Below the pieces are notes generated by a model. That model did no database searches and was not told the origin of the DNA. It saw nothing but the letters and a program-made list of their open reading frames with translations. A DNA stretch of 64,000 bases from contig CP093830.1 in the NCBI GenBank assembly GCA_033063855.1, forward strand, positions 19,654,854 through 19,718,853, written 5' to 3'. This stretch comes from Smittia aterrima (lineage: Eukaryota; Arthropoda; Insecta; Diptera; Chironomidae). The translations under genes were made by a program, and so were the position numbers. Of the stretch, positions 12,008-26,400 are shown piece after piece; position 1 is the first letter of the stretch, and the number at the start of each line of letters is the position of its first letter.

Positions 12008-12126
12008 ATAGAATAGTCAATTTATTATCAGCAAGGCACATGCTTAGACATTTCTTTCTTAATTATTATCACAAATTATTAAAAGTTTAAAGGAAATTCG
12101 TTGATAATAAGCAAAATGTTTCTTCT
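12008..12126. promoter_or_regulatory. Convergent 3' ends with interlocked poly(A) signals
   Basis: Only 119 bp separate the stop codons of two genes facing each other. A minus-strand AATAAA (TTTATT on +) lies at 12021-12026, serving salvador. A plus-strand variant ATTAAA lies at 12078-12083, serving the membrane-protein gene. If both are used, the 3' UTRs overlap as complementary RNA. Confidence 0.45.
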
Positions 12127-13719
12127 TTATACGGATGAGTCAGTGTTGAGCTTCTCCAAGTACATTACCCGTTGATTTTGCTTTCTCTTTTCCATTTCGT
12201 AGCTGATAGCGATTCTACGAAGAAAAAGATTAGAACAGACTGTCATGACAAAGAACAAGAGCAACGACTCACCTCAATGATTCATACTTCAGTACAATGC
12301 TGTGAATTTCTTCTTTGAACAGCTTCGTAATCATCTCGTTAATGTATACAAGTTGATGAACTTGGAACATATTCCATTTGATAATGTGATCCTTCTCCTT
12401 CGACGATCGCAGATAAATCTTAAGCCATTTCGGAACTTCCACATTCAACAAAGGATTCGCTGGAACAAGTGCGCTATGCGGTGCGAAATATTCGTGATGT
12501 GGGATGAGCGGTTGATTCATTTGATGATTCGGTGGTAGATAGAAAGTTGCCATGTACGGATGATGCAATTGCGCTTGTCGAGTTATGTAGCTAAAAAGTT
12601 GTTTTTGATTAAGACTTCGTTAGGCTGATTTAAGAGAGACACTCACTTGTAATAGTAACTTCCATTAGGATCATCAATTCGTTGCCAGAATAACGGCATT
12701 CCTTCCCGTTCTAAAGGGTGAGCCCAGTGAGTCGTTTGAGTATTGTGATCGATATAATATTTCCGTTGATTACGCAAAGTGTAATCGACTGACCATCCAG
12801 GCGGAAGAGGAAGCTCATCAATTGGCTGCTGATGAACTAAAAAAGAATGCTTCCTCAGTTATCGATTGAAACATGAAAGTTCATTCACATACTTGGTTGT
12901 AAAGCATGATGCGGAGGTTGAATGTTGGCATAAGCTGCGTTCGTCGATCCGGAAGTGATCGCTGGAAGATTTGAGTAAATGTTTTGCGTTTTAGGATAAA
13001 GCGAAGAGACTGATTGATTGTGAGTATTGCTGTAGATTGGCGACTCTGCTCGATTAATTAAAGAATTTTCATAAATTGGCGAACCAATCGCGACGTCAGT
13101 CGATTGAATGCGATTGTCATTGACGCTATGTTCATATTGCGGTGCATTATTGAAATGATGGAAGTTTTCATTTTCTGATAGAATCGAATCGATAGCGTCA
13201 ATGTCAACGTAGTTCCCGTGGCTTAGGCTGTTCTGATGATTCTGAAGATGCGGTTGGTTTTGAAACGAAGCGATCGACGTGTGAGATTGCGTTGAGATTC
13301 TCCTCATTGGCTCAACAGACGGCTGATGAATGTCTCTCTGATCAGTTAAATGTAAATTGCCATATGCATGAGACAAACTAATTGCAGCGGATGATAAACT
13401 CTGAACAAATTTGCTTTGAGAACTTTCACGTTCTTGACCAACACCCATCGAATTAACTCGCAAGACACTGCTGGTTGAAGGCTGCTGATCATCGAAAGGT
13501 GTTTGCTGTCTAGTCTTAGGCTTTGTAGAGTTCTTCTGATCACCCGTCCAAACATTAATTACTAAAAATCAGAAAATTCTTCAAATCGAATTCCACAGAA
13601 TTTTGCGAAACAATCTTCTTACACTTGATCTCTGGATTCAACGTTTCTTTCTTGATGTATTTCCCAGCGAGTCCCGTCTTTGACGTCTTGTCTTTGTTTG
13701 TCTTCTTACGCGACAACAT
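12127..13719 (-). CDS. sav: Salvador, Hippo-pathway WW/SARAH scaffold
   Basis: Scaffold that brings Hippo kinase to Warts to restrain growth; it acts at the cell cortex. Five exons, 13623-13719, 12893-13561, 12647-12836, 12273-12590 and 12127-12214, give 453 residues (human SAV1 is 383, fly Sav longer). The N-terminus MLSRKKTNKDK...GKYIKKET matches the conserved Salvador start. A long Ser/Asn/Gln/His-rich region follows, encoded by exon 2. WW1 lies at about 264-297 (LPPGW...THWAHP). WW2, at about 302-330 (PLFW...AQLHHP), lacks the second Trp, as does SAV1. The SARAH helix occupies roughly 387-440 (KDHIIKWNMFQ, FKEEIHSIVLKYE) and continues across the last intron into a basic helix (EMEKRKQNQR). 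All junctions are GT-AG and in frame. Identification is secure. Confidence 0.96.
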
Positions 13720-14478
13720 TTCTTAATAAAATCGCTGATCACAAATAAAATTAGAAAATATGCAGAAAAAAAGACAACAAAACAGAAATCGTCTAAAACT
13801 CGTCGAAACGTCTAAAATTCGTCAAAACGTCGAGAGAAGCTTAAAAGCTCACAACTTTTTCAAAAAATAAATTTTAACCGATTCTAGAATTTTCTTAATT
13901 AAGTCAAATTAAGCATTCAACCAAGTCTAAAGTGTTAAGCCTTCAATAACTAATGATTCGAAGTATGTTAACACAAAAACTAAGTTAAATTGATCGGCTG
14001 ACAACTTCCAATAAAAATAAAAAACTTAATTTAAGATCTGCACTTTATTTAAAAAAATCATTTAAAGTTACATTTAAATAAGGCAAAAGTTCGTTGATTA
14101 CATGAAAAGTTAAACATTGAATTATTAAGTCTTAATCACTAAGAGAACATGAAGGTTTGTTAAATTAATTTACTGCAAACGTGAGAGATTCAACTTCACA
14201 TCAGACAAAAAAATTAGAAAAATGATTTTGTGAGAAACTTCAAGTTTGAGCTTTCACGGAAGAAATTGTTTAATCTTGTGAACTTTATCATTTTTAAATT
14301 GCTTTCTATCTTGATAGTTACTGTCGGCATTTGCATTTATTTTAAGAAAATCTAAAGCTTAATGAAATTTATGACTAGAAAAGCTTTTGATAAAATTGCA
14401 CAATCAGCCTAAATGTGCTTGAGATTTTTTTTTCTTCTCAGCAAATTGCAATGCTTCGCTTAATGTCTATCAAGAAAG
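13720..14478. other. Intergenic interval: salvador promoter and CPAP1 gene 3' UTR
   Basis: The right part of this 759-bp stretch is the 3' UTR of the chitin-binding gene, with its poly(A) signal at 14336-14341. The left part is upstream of salvador and must contain its leader and promoter. A short direct repeat (gtctaaaactcgtcgaaac / gtctaaaattcgtcaaaac) lies at about 13790-13830. No coding frame is visible. Confidence 0.5.
14336..14341 (-). terminator. Poly(A) signal of the first CPAP1 gene
   Basis: TTTATT on the + strand reads AATAAA on the coding strand, 138 nt after the stop codon at 14479. Confidence 0.45.
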
Positions 14479-17400
14479 TTATTCCAAGCTATGAGTTAAA
14501 TGGCCACTAGTTCCATCGTTGTTAATTTCAATCATATCTAAACGCTCTTGTTCAAAGACTGTCTGGGGAACTGGCGGGAGTTCTGAGACAACCTCCGTTA
14601 CTGGCTTCTCTGTCGTCGATGTCGACACTTGAATTGGACCTGGAGTGTAAGCGATGGTGTCTTGAGCACTTCGTTTCTCATCTGGCTCACTATGAACTTC
14701 ATCAACCTCGTTATGATCGTCTTCCTCTTCTGTCGTAACCTTCCCTGCTGCTTCTTCCTCTTTTTCCTCTTTCTCTTTGCGAAGCTTCTCTTCCATCTCT
14801 TGGAACTTAATTGCCAAATACCTAGAGAAGTAAATTAAGCTGTGAGAGGAAAACAGTCTCAAGATTGCGAGAAAATAATTTACTTGTCAACTAAGGGACC
14901 GCTATAATCTTCGGGGAATTTCGGTTTAAATGGAAGAATAAACTTGTAGAGACGCTCGTTCAAGACGTACAATTGTGGAGTCGACGAGCATTTAACGTTG
15001 AACCACCTGTTGATTAGAAAAACCGCCTTGTCAGTTCACACTTAATCGTTTAACTGACTAACAAATTGATTACCAATCGCATGTCAGTGCCACTTGAGAG
15101 AAAATCGTTCCATTGGGACAAAGAAAACTTGCTTTTCCTCCGTTCAAATCACAGTAATGCCAGACTTGACAACTTGTCTCTGGGTCACCGAAGAAACCTT
15201 TATAACGTTGGTCTTTGCAACTGAATGCTGTCTCGGGAATATCATGAAAGTTTGGATAATCAATTCCTGGTCGGCCGGTGTTTGGTCCGGGGCTTCCATC
15301 TTGAATGGCATCTGTAGAGAAAATCAATTTTAAAATGAAAACATTTAGTTAATGCTCATGAAATTACCGTCATAATCACCGTTCCCATAATCGTAATCAT
15401 CATCAGCGTGATTGCTGAATTTAGGTGGCAAGGGCAGCGGTTTGTGAATAATATCCTTCTGCTTAATATTGTTGAGGATTTTAACGAGAGTCTTGATCGA
15501 ATTATCGACATTGTCAGGTGTGAGAGTCGCAGGCAAGTGATTGCTTTCTTGAAGTTTACTTAAAATCTCTGGAATTGATTTTTTCTGAAGATCCGGAGAC
15601 GTTTGTTCATTAAACTTCTGAACATTCGAAGCTTTGATTTTCTCATGATATTCTTCATCGGGAACATAAGTTGTCACTCTGACAGATTGATAATGTGGAC
15701 CAGCTGGCGTTGTAACCTGAACAGTTTGGATTTCAGGAGCAGGAGAGGTTGGCGGATGAATTTCAATCTCTTGATATTCGTATGAAGGATAATCTTTTGG
15801 ACTTTCAGTCGTGACAACAACAGGACTTGGAGTTGAATATCTAATCGGTTGATGTGACTGATCGGGAGGGGAAACGATTTTTGAGTGGTAGCTGGAAGAA
15901 AATAATTTTCGTATTTACAAGTTTTCTAAAGTTATTGATGATGTTAAGGATGTTAAGCTTACAGATGATTAGAATTGGATGGGGAATTGTAATAATGTGC
16001 TGGGTTCATGGGAAGGAATTCGTCTTCGTCAATGTATTTGATCTTTTCAATTTTATTCGCTGGATTCATCGGAAGGAACTCATCGTCATCTAAAGGTTTC
16101 ATCTTTTCTACAATGTGCTGATGGTGCTCATGACTCAAAGCGCTATTTAAGGAAGAATTTAGAGTTTGTGCTTTGTGCAATTGGATTTCAATTCTTTACC
16201 TGTCATCGTAACTTTTGTATGGCAAGTTCTTGCTGTGAAAAATTGGCATAAAATCACCTGGCAGCTTGTTCGCCTCTGAAAACGGATTGAATTGATTCTT
16301 TTCGGATATAACGACTGCATTGTGTTGGACGCTTGGCTGAAAATTATTGTTGAGAGGCTGATATTTGTAACTATTATAACTCGGCTGCATTTGCGGTTGA
16401 ACAGGAACGTGCGAGTATGGTTTGTAAGGATCCCGAGCTTTGTAAATGAATCCAGCTTGGACATTTGGTCGCTGAACTTGATATTTCGGTGATCCGCCGT
16501 AGAGATAAGCGATGCTTGGGAACGTAGATTGCGTGGGTCTCTTACGAAGTCCAACACTTGGATGCTGAAGAATTTAATTATTTTATTGAAAATAAGTTTG
16601 TTCATTGTTCAACTCACAACTGGAAGATAATTTGCCTGATGATTGTACTCGTGGTTGGGTTGATAGAACGACATGTATGGAACGAGTCTCCGAACTCTAC
16701 TGTCAGATGTAATTTGCACTTCACCGACGATTGTCTTGTTCGATTTGAGCAATGCCAACACCTTCGGTCTCGAAGTTGTAATCGATATTTCGCTCGGGCG
16801 AATTGTGATGCAATCGATTGTTTGCTGAGCTGGAAAGGTAAACAGTTCGTGTTATCATAAATCAATTGGGAGTATCTATCGATTCATATTTCACAGCAAG
16901 ACAACTTTAGCGACTTAATACTTCATCTGAAGTTATAAATCTCGAGCTATAAAAGTCGTGATCACTTTGGTTTTATTTTGCGGCTGTGAGAACCTTGCGA
17001 TTACTTTTTTAATGTCTTAACAATGGTTTGCTGATAGAGACAACCGCAACGACAATGGAGGGTCGAGGTTGCTAAAGGAAAAGAGTTCACAATTCGCAAG
17101 TATGAATCAGAAAAATAATTGCTTCATGACAAACGAAGTAGCAGTTGCCGTAAGAATCAAATATTTCGAGTAACGAAAATATTGATTTTCCATTTTCGAC
17201 TAATCGAGCGACTAAAGTCTTTTGTTCGTAAAGAAATCTCGTTAAGCGTCTCATAATGAAATAGCCATGAAATTCACCGAACGAAATCTATTTAAAGCTT
17301 ATAATTCGAGAGAGCTGCGACACCATCAAATTACCTTATGGCCCCGCTGAGATCCATTGAGATGATTAATGTTTTAATTATGAAATTACAAATTCATCAA

Positions 17401-20400
17401 AGCGTACGAAGAAAATTTACCGACTGAGTGATTCTTGATGAATTTCGATGTAATTGCTGAATATCTGCAATTAAATTCCCTCACATCCTGATGCACTTCT
17501 CTCTATCTCTCTCACACCCGAAATCTGCCACCGAAGATTTGTCGTTCGAAGCCATTTAATTGATTTGATGTTTTACACTTCATGTCTTGTAATTGTATAT
17601 GCAAATTTTCTCTGACGATGATTTCTGATGCAGACCGCAAAATTTGTATACAAACGGAGGAGAGTTAGGATGAATTCATTTGAAAGCAGGAATGGCATTT
17701 GAATGTAAACAAAAGAAGGCTCCAATATAATTACGATGCATGTTGAGTAGCATCACCCAAGCGTGTTAATTAAATTAAGTTTCTAATGATGCTCGAGAGG
17801 AGGAAGCGAAGGTTTTGGATGTGTCAAAATGAATTGTAGTCGCTCGCTTCTGTTGATGTCGGTCGGGCGTGGGTTTTCCGGAATTTGTAAAGCTGGGCAA
17901 GGCAAACAGGGAAGGCAAATTCAACTTCAATTTTGAAAATTATTCGTATCGAATTGATTTCGTTGTGGCTAATTTCGTTCTTGGCGAGATTCCCATTTGA
18001 ACAAAGCATTTGCCGAGGATTAACTTTGTTTACGAGCCAGAGAACAATTCGTGTCTGGCAATTAACTCTTTAGCTTCTTAGTCATCAGCTACCTAACTCC
18101 CAAATCATCCCTCGAATCTTAAACGTTCATTGAATTGTTTTGGAAACAATTGAAGATAAAAGACGAAGAGTTTGTTGTGAACTTAACAAGCTCAACATGA
18201 ACATTTACCTTTGTTCGTTTAGATTCAACCTCAAGAGAAGTGTTGAACAGATTTCAATCATTGTCCCATGTTTAATCTTAAAATATTCTGGTCAGCCTCC
18301 GCTTTAATGAAACTTTCAATTAGCCACACGCTAATGAGTCGACATTTCTCATTATGCTAAAAAATCATCGCATTCAACATTTTATAAATTGCAGAAGTCT
18401 TTACACGTTGCTCTCGTTCGAAAGACTCATCGCTTCGATTATAATTTATTCATGCAGTTCTCGTCTCTTATTCGCCCCCACTCCACAGACTTCTGTAAGA
18501 AGAAACGGTGGTGCACGAAATTACCGCCGATAATTTTATTCATTTCCAATTTTCTCGAAGGATCGTCGTCGACCTACGAATTCAAATCAAGCAGTAGCTC
18601 ATTCTGTGATTTAATTAGGTAATTTATTTTATTTTTATTCGAAATGAGATTTTTTTTTCTCTTCTCGATTCTCGTGCAAACTTTTTTCATCATTAAATTA
18701 CAATCTGAGCATTAAAGTTCGTCTCATTATTAAAAAGTTTCCTTTCAAAGTTTTTTTTTCTTTCCCTTTTGCTACACGCTCGCATTTAATAAACTCGATC
18801 GAGAGAGAAATATGTTGAAATGTGTGTTTGAGCTTTGAATGTACTCGACTCTTCATTTTCTTTCTAAATTGGACGACTCGAAATCTATTTCTGCAACAAC
18901 CATCATGCACGTTAAGCTTAAACAAAAGAGATGAGAAATTCGTATGCAAGAAGTGCTATTACTAAAGTCGTTTGAGAATTTTAATCGAAAGCACGAGATG
19001 TTTTCGCAAACGAACCAGAGACGTGTGTGAGATATATTGCAGATTATTTTTCCATCGTCCGCCTCGAGTCGTTTATTGTCACGACGGAAAGTTTTGTACT
19101 CTCCACCAACGAAATATTAAAATAACTCCAAACATGTTTTTCGCAATTATTTATGTTATATGCTGTTTAATGTCAACAAGAACGTTATTTTGCGTAATTT
19201 TGAACAATGTTTTACTTATTCACGACATTGTTGCTTTTGTGATAAACTGTTCATTTAATAAACAATCCATCTACACTTTATAAAAGTCCCCTTCCCTTCC
19301 CCGTCTAACAACGCTCGACTGACCAACCGAAAACAAATATTAAGCTTTAGAACTTCATTAGAAACTTTCGTGTCACTCGCAATTTCAACTTCGTTTTGTT
19401 GATTGCCAATCTTAATTAATTACAAATGAATGCTCGTGCTTAAGTGCTGCAAAAAAATTTCCGTTACCGCTTACAAATCAAAAGAAAAAGCTTTAACCGT
19501 GAAAAAGCATGCTAATTAGGTTAAAACTTAAAACCAAAAAGATTCACGAGAGATTTAAATTCACGTGTGACGAAATGAGAGATGGCAACTAACCACAACA
19601 CGTTTCGACCTTACTTCGTGGTTTCGCTGTTAAAAGTCCGCGAGGGAAAATCTGCGAAACAGATCAATTTAGCTTAGCGTTGGCTAAGACGGAACTTGAG
19701 CTCTGCCATTAACAAACAAACACCTCAAAAACACCCATTGCACTTTAACTAATTACAATAAACGATTTTCGATTTGTGACTGAACTGATTTGGTATAAAA
19801 GGTCAAACCAAAATTGGCTTCATTAAGTAATCTCTAAGTCTCGATGATTGATTTCGTCTTCAACCGAGTCGCGCCTCTCGATTCTTCGAATGAAAGTAAA
19901 CAAGTCGTCTGAAACCTGATCTGTCTGCAGCTCTCGGTTTCGATCACGTGCAGTTGTTTTCTCGATTGAAAACGAAAGTTGAAATTAAATTGAGAGAGAA
20001 GAGTGCGCGCTTTGCTTCAAAGAAGACGACGCAAGCATTAATCGAGGTCTTTTTAGTCAGAGATCTCATCTCCGGTGTACATTTCAATTTAGTTACTCGT
20101 TGTTTTTATGATTTGTATGTTTATGTCGGTTTGCTTCCGACAAGCCCTAAAGTGATTTTCCCTACACGAAAGTTGCTCTCTTTTTGTTTTTTGCTTCTGA
20201 TCATAAATTCATAATTCTCGACTCTGCTTTTTGTTGGCCGCGTGTTCAGTTGTCAGCTTTCATCATCCTCGATTGTTATATGAACGAGTTTTTATAAAAA
20301 GAATTAACAAAAATGAGGCACACACAGATCTCTCTCTGAACCGCAAACACAACATAAATACAATAAAATAAATATCGCCATGCATTGTGTATGAAACACA

Positions 20401-23400
20401 TAATTTGACAAATTTGCCTTCGTCGGGGAAAAAGAGTCCAACGTGTTGAGTAACGTGCAACTTTTTTGCTTCCTCCTCGTTGTCAGGAAAAATCCGTCCC
20501 ACGTCAGTTTTTGATAAAAAGGCTTTGATATATTTTTAGCTCATGGGGTTGCTTACTCAAATCTAAAATTAATTTTCGTCCAGCCCCGAAACAAACGTTT
20601 TTTTTTGCTCGCTGTCGTCACACATTTAAATCTGTGCAAGTTTCTGTCTGATTTTTAAAATAAAAATTGCCGAGAAAATTGAATAAAATGTGCTTTCAAT
20701 TATTCGCCGCCTCTTTGTTCTTTGTTATTAGAAGTAATTGAATTTTTCGTGGAAATATTTGCTCGCTCAAAGGCCAACTCGTTTGGGTAATTTTGTCTCG
20801 AGTCATTAGCTCCGCAATGAGATCAGCGAGAGATCGTCTGAGAACCAGAAGAAACCTGTCCTTGGAGTTATTCCATAACTTGATGACTTCCCGACGACTT
20901 CACCAACCAGAGTTGCGAAACAAACCTGAAGCTAGTCGAGCAATAAATGCAAATTAGTGCTGAAGCCATGAAGAGCGATGCGAGGCAGAAAAAAAAGTGC
21001 AACCCGCAAAGAATTCAAATATTTTATCATCTGATTATATTTGAGCGATAAAAAAAATGTTAGACAAGAGTGAAGGCAAAGAGAGTCCTTGTGATATGTT
21101 TGAGAAGAGTTTTGCTATTTTGTGGTTGACGTGATGCGGTTTTCAGCTGCAGACCGAGAAATGCAATTTAAATAACTTTTTTTTTTGCGAGTTGTGCGTT
21201 TGCCTTGGCTGCGAATGATAATTGACAGTTGATCTGACAAACTTTAACGAACAATGCTACGCCATTCAGGTAAATCTAACATTCGACATGATACCTTGAA
21301 GTATCTAAGAGCTGACGGCGTTTCAAATGAAACTTTTTGCATCCTCCAAAAATCTAAAACGAACATTTGCTTGAAAATTGTCAACAGTTCGCTCTACAAT
21401 CAACAGAAAACTAATCACATAAATTTCAAATCGAGAGAGATTTTCTATGCAAAATGCCGTCGAGAAATTTAATTTTAATTAAATAAATTAAAAATGTTTT
21501 GATAGCGATACCGGGGCCAGAGCAAGAGGCGAAAAGGCCGAACAAAATGTCATTTCGAGTGTTGAAAAGAATCAAAATAAAACGCAGCACACTTTGCTTG
21601 TATAAATTTTGCAGCGACGATTTATCGGCCGACGACGAAAATGCCCTGTGATTGAATTATTTTTTCACGTATATTTTATTTCAATTAATTTGATAGTTCT
21701 GGCCATATTGCAATATATTTTTGACTAGGCATGCTAGAGGAGAGAAAGAGCAAAAGAGTTAAATCAGATTGTCGCCTTTTTGCCGATTGCCATTCACGGC
21801 ATTGTGTGTGACGACGAACGTTTCATTTTTAACTGAACGAGACAAAAGCAATCGATGCAACTTTCATTGAATGAATTCAATTGCAAGAGACCATTAAGAG
21901 AGCTTCTAAAGTTTCTATTTCCATCTCTCACTCTGTGCAAATGCTGTAAACGCTTCACAATTTTCATTTTACAATAACGTTCACTTTTCCTCTCGGACGA
22001 CTGCTCTAACCTGTTTAGCTTCACTCAGAGAATTGAATGCGACGATTGATGCAATTTAAATTTAAGTTGTCTGAGGGATTACAAGGAAAGCTTTTGTTGT
22101 TTTAATCTGATTGAACTTCACTTTGCCTGTTGAAGAATTTAAATCCCATCGATCTTCAAAGTTCATCACAAGCTTAAGCAGCGCTCTCAGCACTTCAACC
22201 TCGATCGTGATCATCCAATCGTCTTAACAGTCATCAGCGTGTGAAAGTAATTGGAGTTCAACCTTTTACAAATCGTCGACATTGAAACCGATCAATTTAA
22301 ATCGAACTTGTTTCGTCTCGTGGTTGCTCTTAAACGCGAAAAAAAAAATGCATCGCGTGGTTATCGAGTCGGGAGCATTTTTTCTCGTGGTCCATGACGA
22401 AATGTGTTTGTGAATAAATTTATCTGCATCAAGTCAATCAAATAGTTTTCAGCTCTCCCTTTAAATTTATTTTATTTGCCCGCAATTGCATCGCCAATCG
22501 AGAGCCGGAGGGGAATTTTACAATTTTCCATTTCACCAAACTCTACAAACAGCGGCAGCAGCAGTGGCGGCAAAAAAAAAATGTTGCATCATCAACACTG
22601 CAATTAACTCGGAGTGTTTAGATTTGTTCAACTTGACTTGCACAATTTTTCTGAATGATTTATTAAGAGAGTGTGAAAATATATCGAAAATATTCTTGCA
22701 CACGATTTTTGGCTTCTGACGCTGTTGCAGGCTCTGCCACTCATGATATTGTTTCGATTAGTTTCGTTTTGTTTTGCGAGGGAGGCGGAGGCGAGTCACG
22801 ATAATCAGATTCAATTATATTTCGTGTTTATAATTAACAGTTTATGCTAATTATAATGATGTGTTCTCATTTATGTAATACATTCAATTATTCGATGCAG
22901 CCGCTTGCTTTTTTGCTCCTCTCTCTCTCTCTCGCTTTGTCTGTGATGGGTCGAGTCAGTCGCGAGTCGCACTTTTTTCATTAATCTCACTGTGAATAGC
23001 GCAACGGAATCTGTTTCCTGCTCACCGGCGTTAAATTGACGGCGAATGGTTAAAATTAAAATGATCATCCCTAATTTGATTTATGATAGCGACGGCCGTT
23101 TGTTGCATGAGTTGGAGCGAAGCGGAGTTGGTTGGAGAGGGAGGGAAAGGGCGACAAGGGGCCAGAAAATTATGATAATGTTAATTATTTTGTGATGCAT
23201 AAATTATGAGTCCCATTCAATATATTTTTTCCCATCAAGCGGAAAAATTTTGTCCTCTCCGAAGCCTTTTTTAAACTTCCTCGGCTCAATTATTTAGACT
23301 AATTTCTGACAACGATTTATAAATTAGTGCCATATGGCAATTTATTTCAATTATTATGATTATTTTGTGCGAGCGACTTAATTAAATTTATTATTATTTA

Positions 23401-26400
23401 AAAGTTTGAATTATTGTGGGAAAATAATAATTCAGAAAGCGACGTCGAGACATGAATGATTGGTCTCAATGGTCTCATGAGTGAAGCACAGTAATTATTA
23501 AGCTAACATAAACTTTATTGTCAACATCGCGTGATGTAAGTTTGTCCGAAAAATAAAAGAGTTTTTTGTCACTGAATTTAAATTAATGAAATTTCACCTC
23601 ATAAAGTTTTATTATCCATTGTTAGCCGAAGAGATTAGAAGTCTCTCGGGGGAATTCTACAACAAAGAGCCGATAAACAAAGAGTTGAACAAACTTTCTA
23701 AGCTCATGTCACAATTTTGTGATGATTTACGGAATTTTCCGAGGAATGTCTTCATCGACTTTGAAGTTTCTTTGGAAGGAACTCCATGACGTGACTTGTA
23801 AATCCTCCAAATAAAAGCTTAAACCAAAATCGCTTCGTAAATCAAAGTCTTTGGGGCTTTTTTTTGGCCAATTTCAATTCCTCTTTAGATTGAGAAATGA
23901 GAGATCGAAACAAAATCAACCGAAGCTCCATAAATTCACCGATTAATGGTAATAAAAGTTCTATTGTAAGCCGCTAAGCTCTTTCTGGCGTAAAAGAAGG
24001 TGAGGAGAAAGTTCCCGGCTTTTGTTTTCATTTCTGGAGCGTTATTGAAGTGAATCGCGTGCAGCCAACGAAAAAAGTAGTTTCCAAACTTTTGTCCGAA
24101 GTTTTCATTGAGTCGAAATTTGTTCCATTCACAGTTTCTCAATGGCAAAGCGGAGTAAACAAATATTTGTGGAGTAACAACAACAGCAAGCGAGGCGCCC
24201 GTCAGAATTGTTTTGATACATTTTCTCGCTTGTGAAACTCGCCTTTATTCGGATTAATTTTCGCGTAAGACGAACAGATCATCTGCTTCACACGATTGTG
24301 TTTAAAGGAATGTAACAACAACAGCAAAAATATTTCCCACAATTCAAGTGGCGGCGGCTGCTTCTTGTTCACGTGACCGCGCAATTTCATTTCATGTATC
24401 GAGTTTTTTTTTGCCTCCTCATTTCGAAATTGCATCATAAGAGATGAAGCTTCATCAATAAAAAAAATAGAGATCGATGCATTGGACGCGAACAAACCGT
24501 AATCGCTTTCGGGGGCTCATGTAGAAGATTGATTGTGAATTATTTATTTGATGTATTTGGAGTGTTATGGAATATTGAATCACGATTTGAATTTTATGTC
24601 ATTTGCGCGAAGCCGCGTTTCGGTTTAGATTTGCTGTTGATATTTGACAACTTTTATTCGACAAAAGCCCGACGCTCACTCACTTCGATCACTTTATTTC
24701 GCCGCTTCCATGCACATTTTCGCCACGGAAATAAATTTAATTATCTCCGGCAACTCTCTACCTTGCCTCGACCAGATTCAATGAGTTATTTTTAGGAATT
24801 TGTCGCGATGTGGTCCTCGTTGTGTTTCCCACAATGATGTTAACGCACATAATAAAATGCGATTAGGTTTTGTGATTATTCCCTAATAAGCAAAAACAAC
24901 ACAGAACTATAAATAATTTTAGAGAGCGACTGTGCGGATTCTCGTCGCTTGTTCATTATTGATGCTGAGGCTCTTTCTTTTCGTTCCCATTCCCAAATTC
25001 ATTCATTGTCCCGTCGGTTTCCGATAGTCCATCAAATCTCTCTTCCGCAGACTCGCTCGTCTTCTTTTTTCCCTCAGCCACAACCGTAGAAGCCACAGCT
25101 AGAAAATTTTATTTGATAATCACGATAATCATTACGGTGATGATAATTCAATTCAGAATATGCTGCGCTTGTCGACGAAGTCGTAGTCGTCGACGTTGTC
25201 CGGCATGTGTGTAGGAAGGACGAGGAGGTTTTGTTTTGTTCCCTGGCACATGGTTCGTTTGTCGAATGCCATCGAAACAAAAGAGTTAAACAAGACAAAA
25301 ATCCAACGTACGTGCAAAATTCCCAATAATTTTGCTTGTTTTATTTTTATTCTCTAGAAGCGGGAGCATTAAATTTGTTGTCGATGACAAGGAGAGAGTG
25401 AGAGGTTTTGATGAAATTTATTTTTCGGCTGGTCATGGCGACTCTCGGACCTCTTAATGAATTTAAAACTATTGGCAAAAAACTTAAATCTCTCCGTGCC
25501 ATGTGCACACGAGTTGAACATGATTAAATTAAAGCAAGCCACAAACTTTTTTTTTATTATGTTTGTTGCTTACTTTGCCCTCTCCCACAACATTCAGTGA
25601 GATTCAAATCTACACATTCCATTACTGAGTTAAAACATTTTTAGAATAAATTCGTTTGGCTTTTTCCTACGATGAGGAAATTGTTGTTCGATCCGATCCG
25701 CCGTATCGATATCCAGAGGGGTTATTAATTGTCACGAAATGGTTTTGAAAGGCATTTTTGCTGTTCACGGGATCGTGTGCGGGAGCATCGGCAGCGCAAA
25801 TACATAAATTTCATCGAGAAAAAGTCGTGTGATTAGGTTTTAATGCTGCGCAGTATGATGCGATGCTGTTTAACGACAGACCAGTTGTGATAAGAATAAG
25901 CTGGAAAAATGAACAAACTTCCCACCGGACTTTAATTTGCTGATAACGCGCGGCGTGGTTGGTGTAATGAGATTTCTAAATGATGATGTCTCGCCTTCTA
26001 AATGTGCCAAGCCGGACGTTTTTTTTTCGTTCGTTGCAGTCGCTGAGATTTTATTTATGGCTCAGAAGAATCAGGAAAATATTGCGAAACAGAAAAAAAG
26101 TTGAACGCTTCGCTTCTCAACGTCAGCGATTAAACACGAAACAAGCTTAATTGGTGCTTATGAGCTATTGTGGATTAAAAGTTATTTAAGCGCTGCAGAA
26201 CAAAGTCGAGATCCATGACACGTTTGTTTTTAAGAAATCAAACTTTGGAATCAACAGAACGCGACCTTTTCACAATTATATCGCCATAGAGGCGTATCAA
26301 GGCAGTTGAAGTCATCAATCGATTAATGAATGGCGCTTGTTAACGAAAGAGTTTCATTAGACGTAGCAGACAATCGACCAGAACCGAACGGAAGCCAAAT

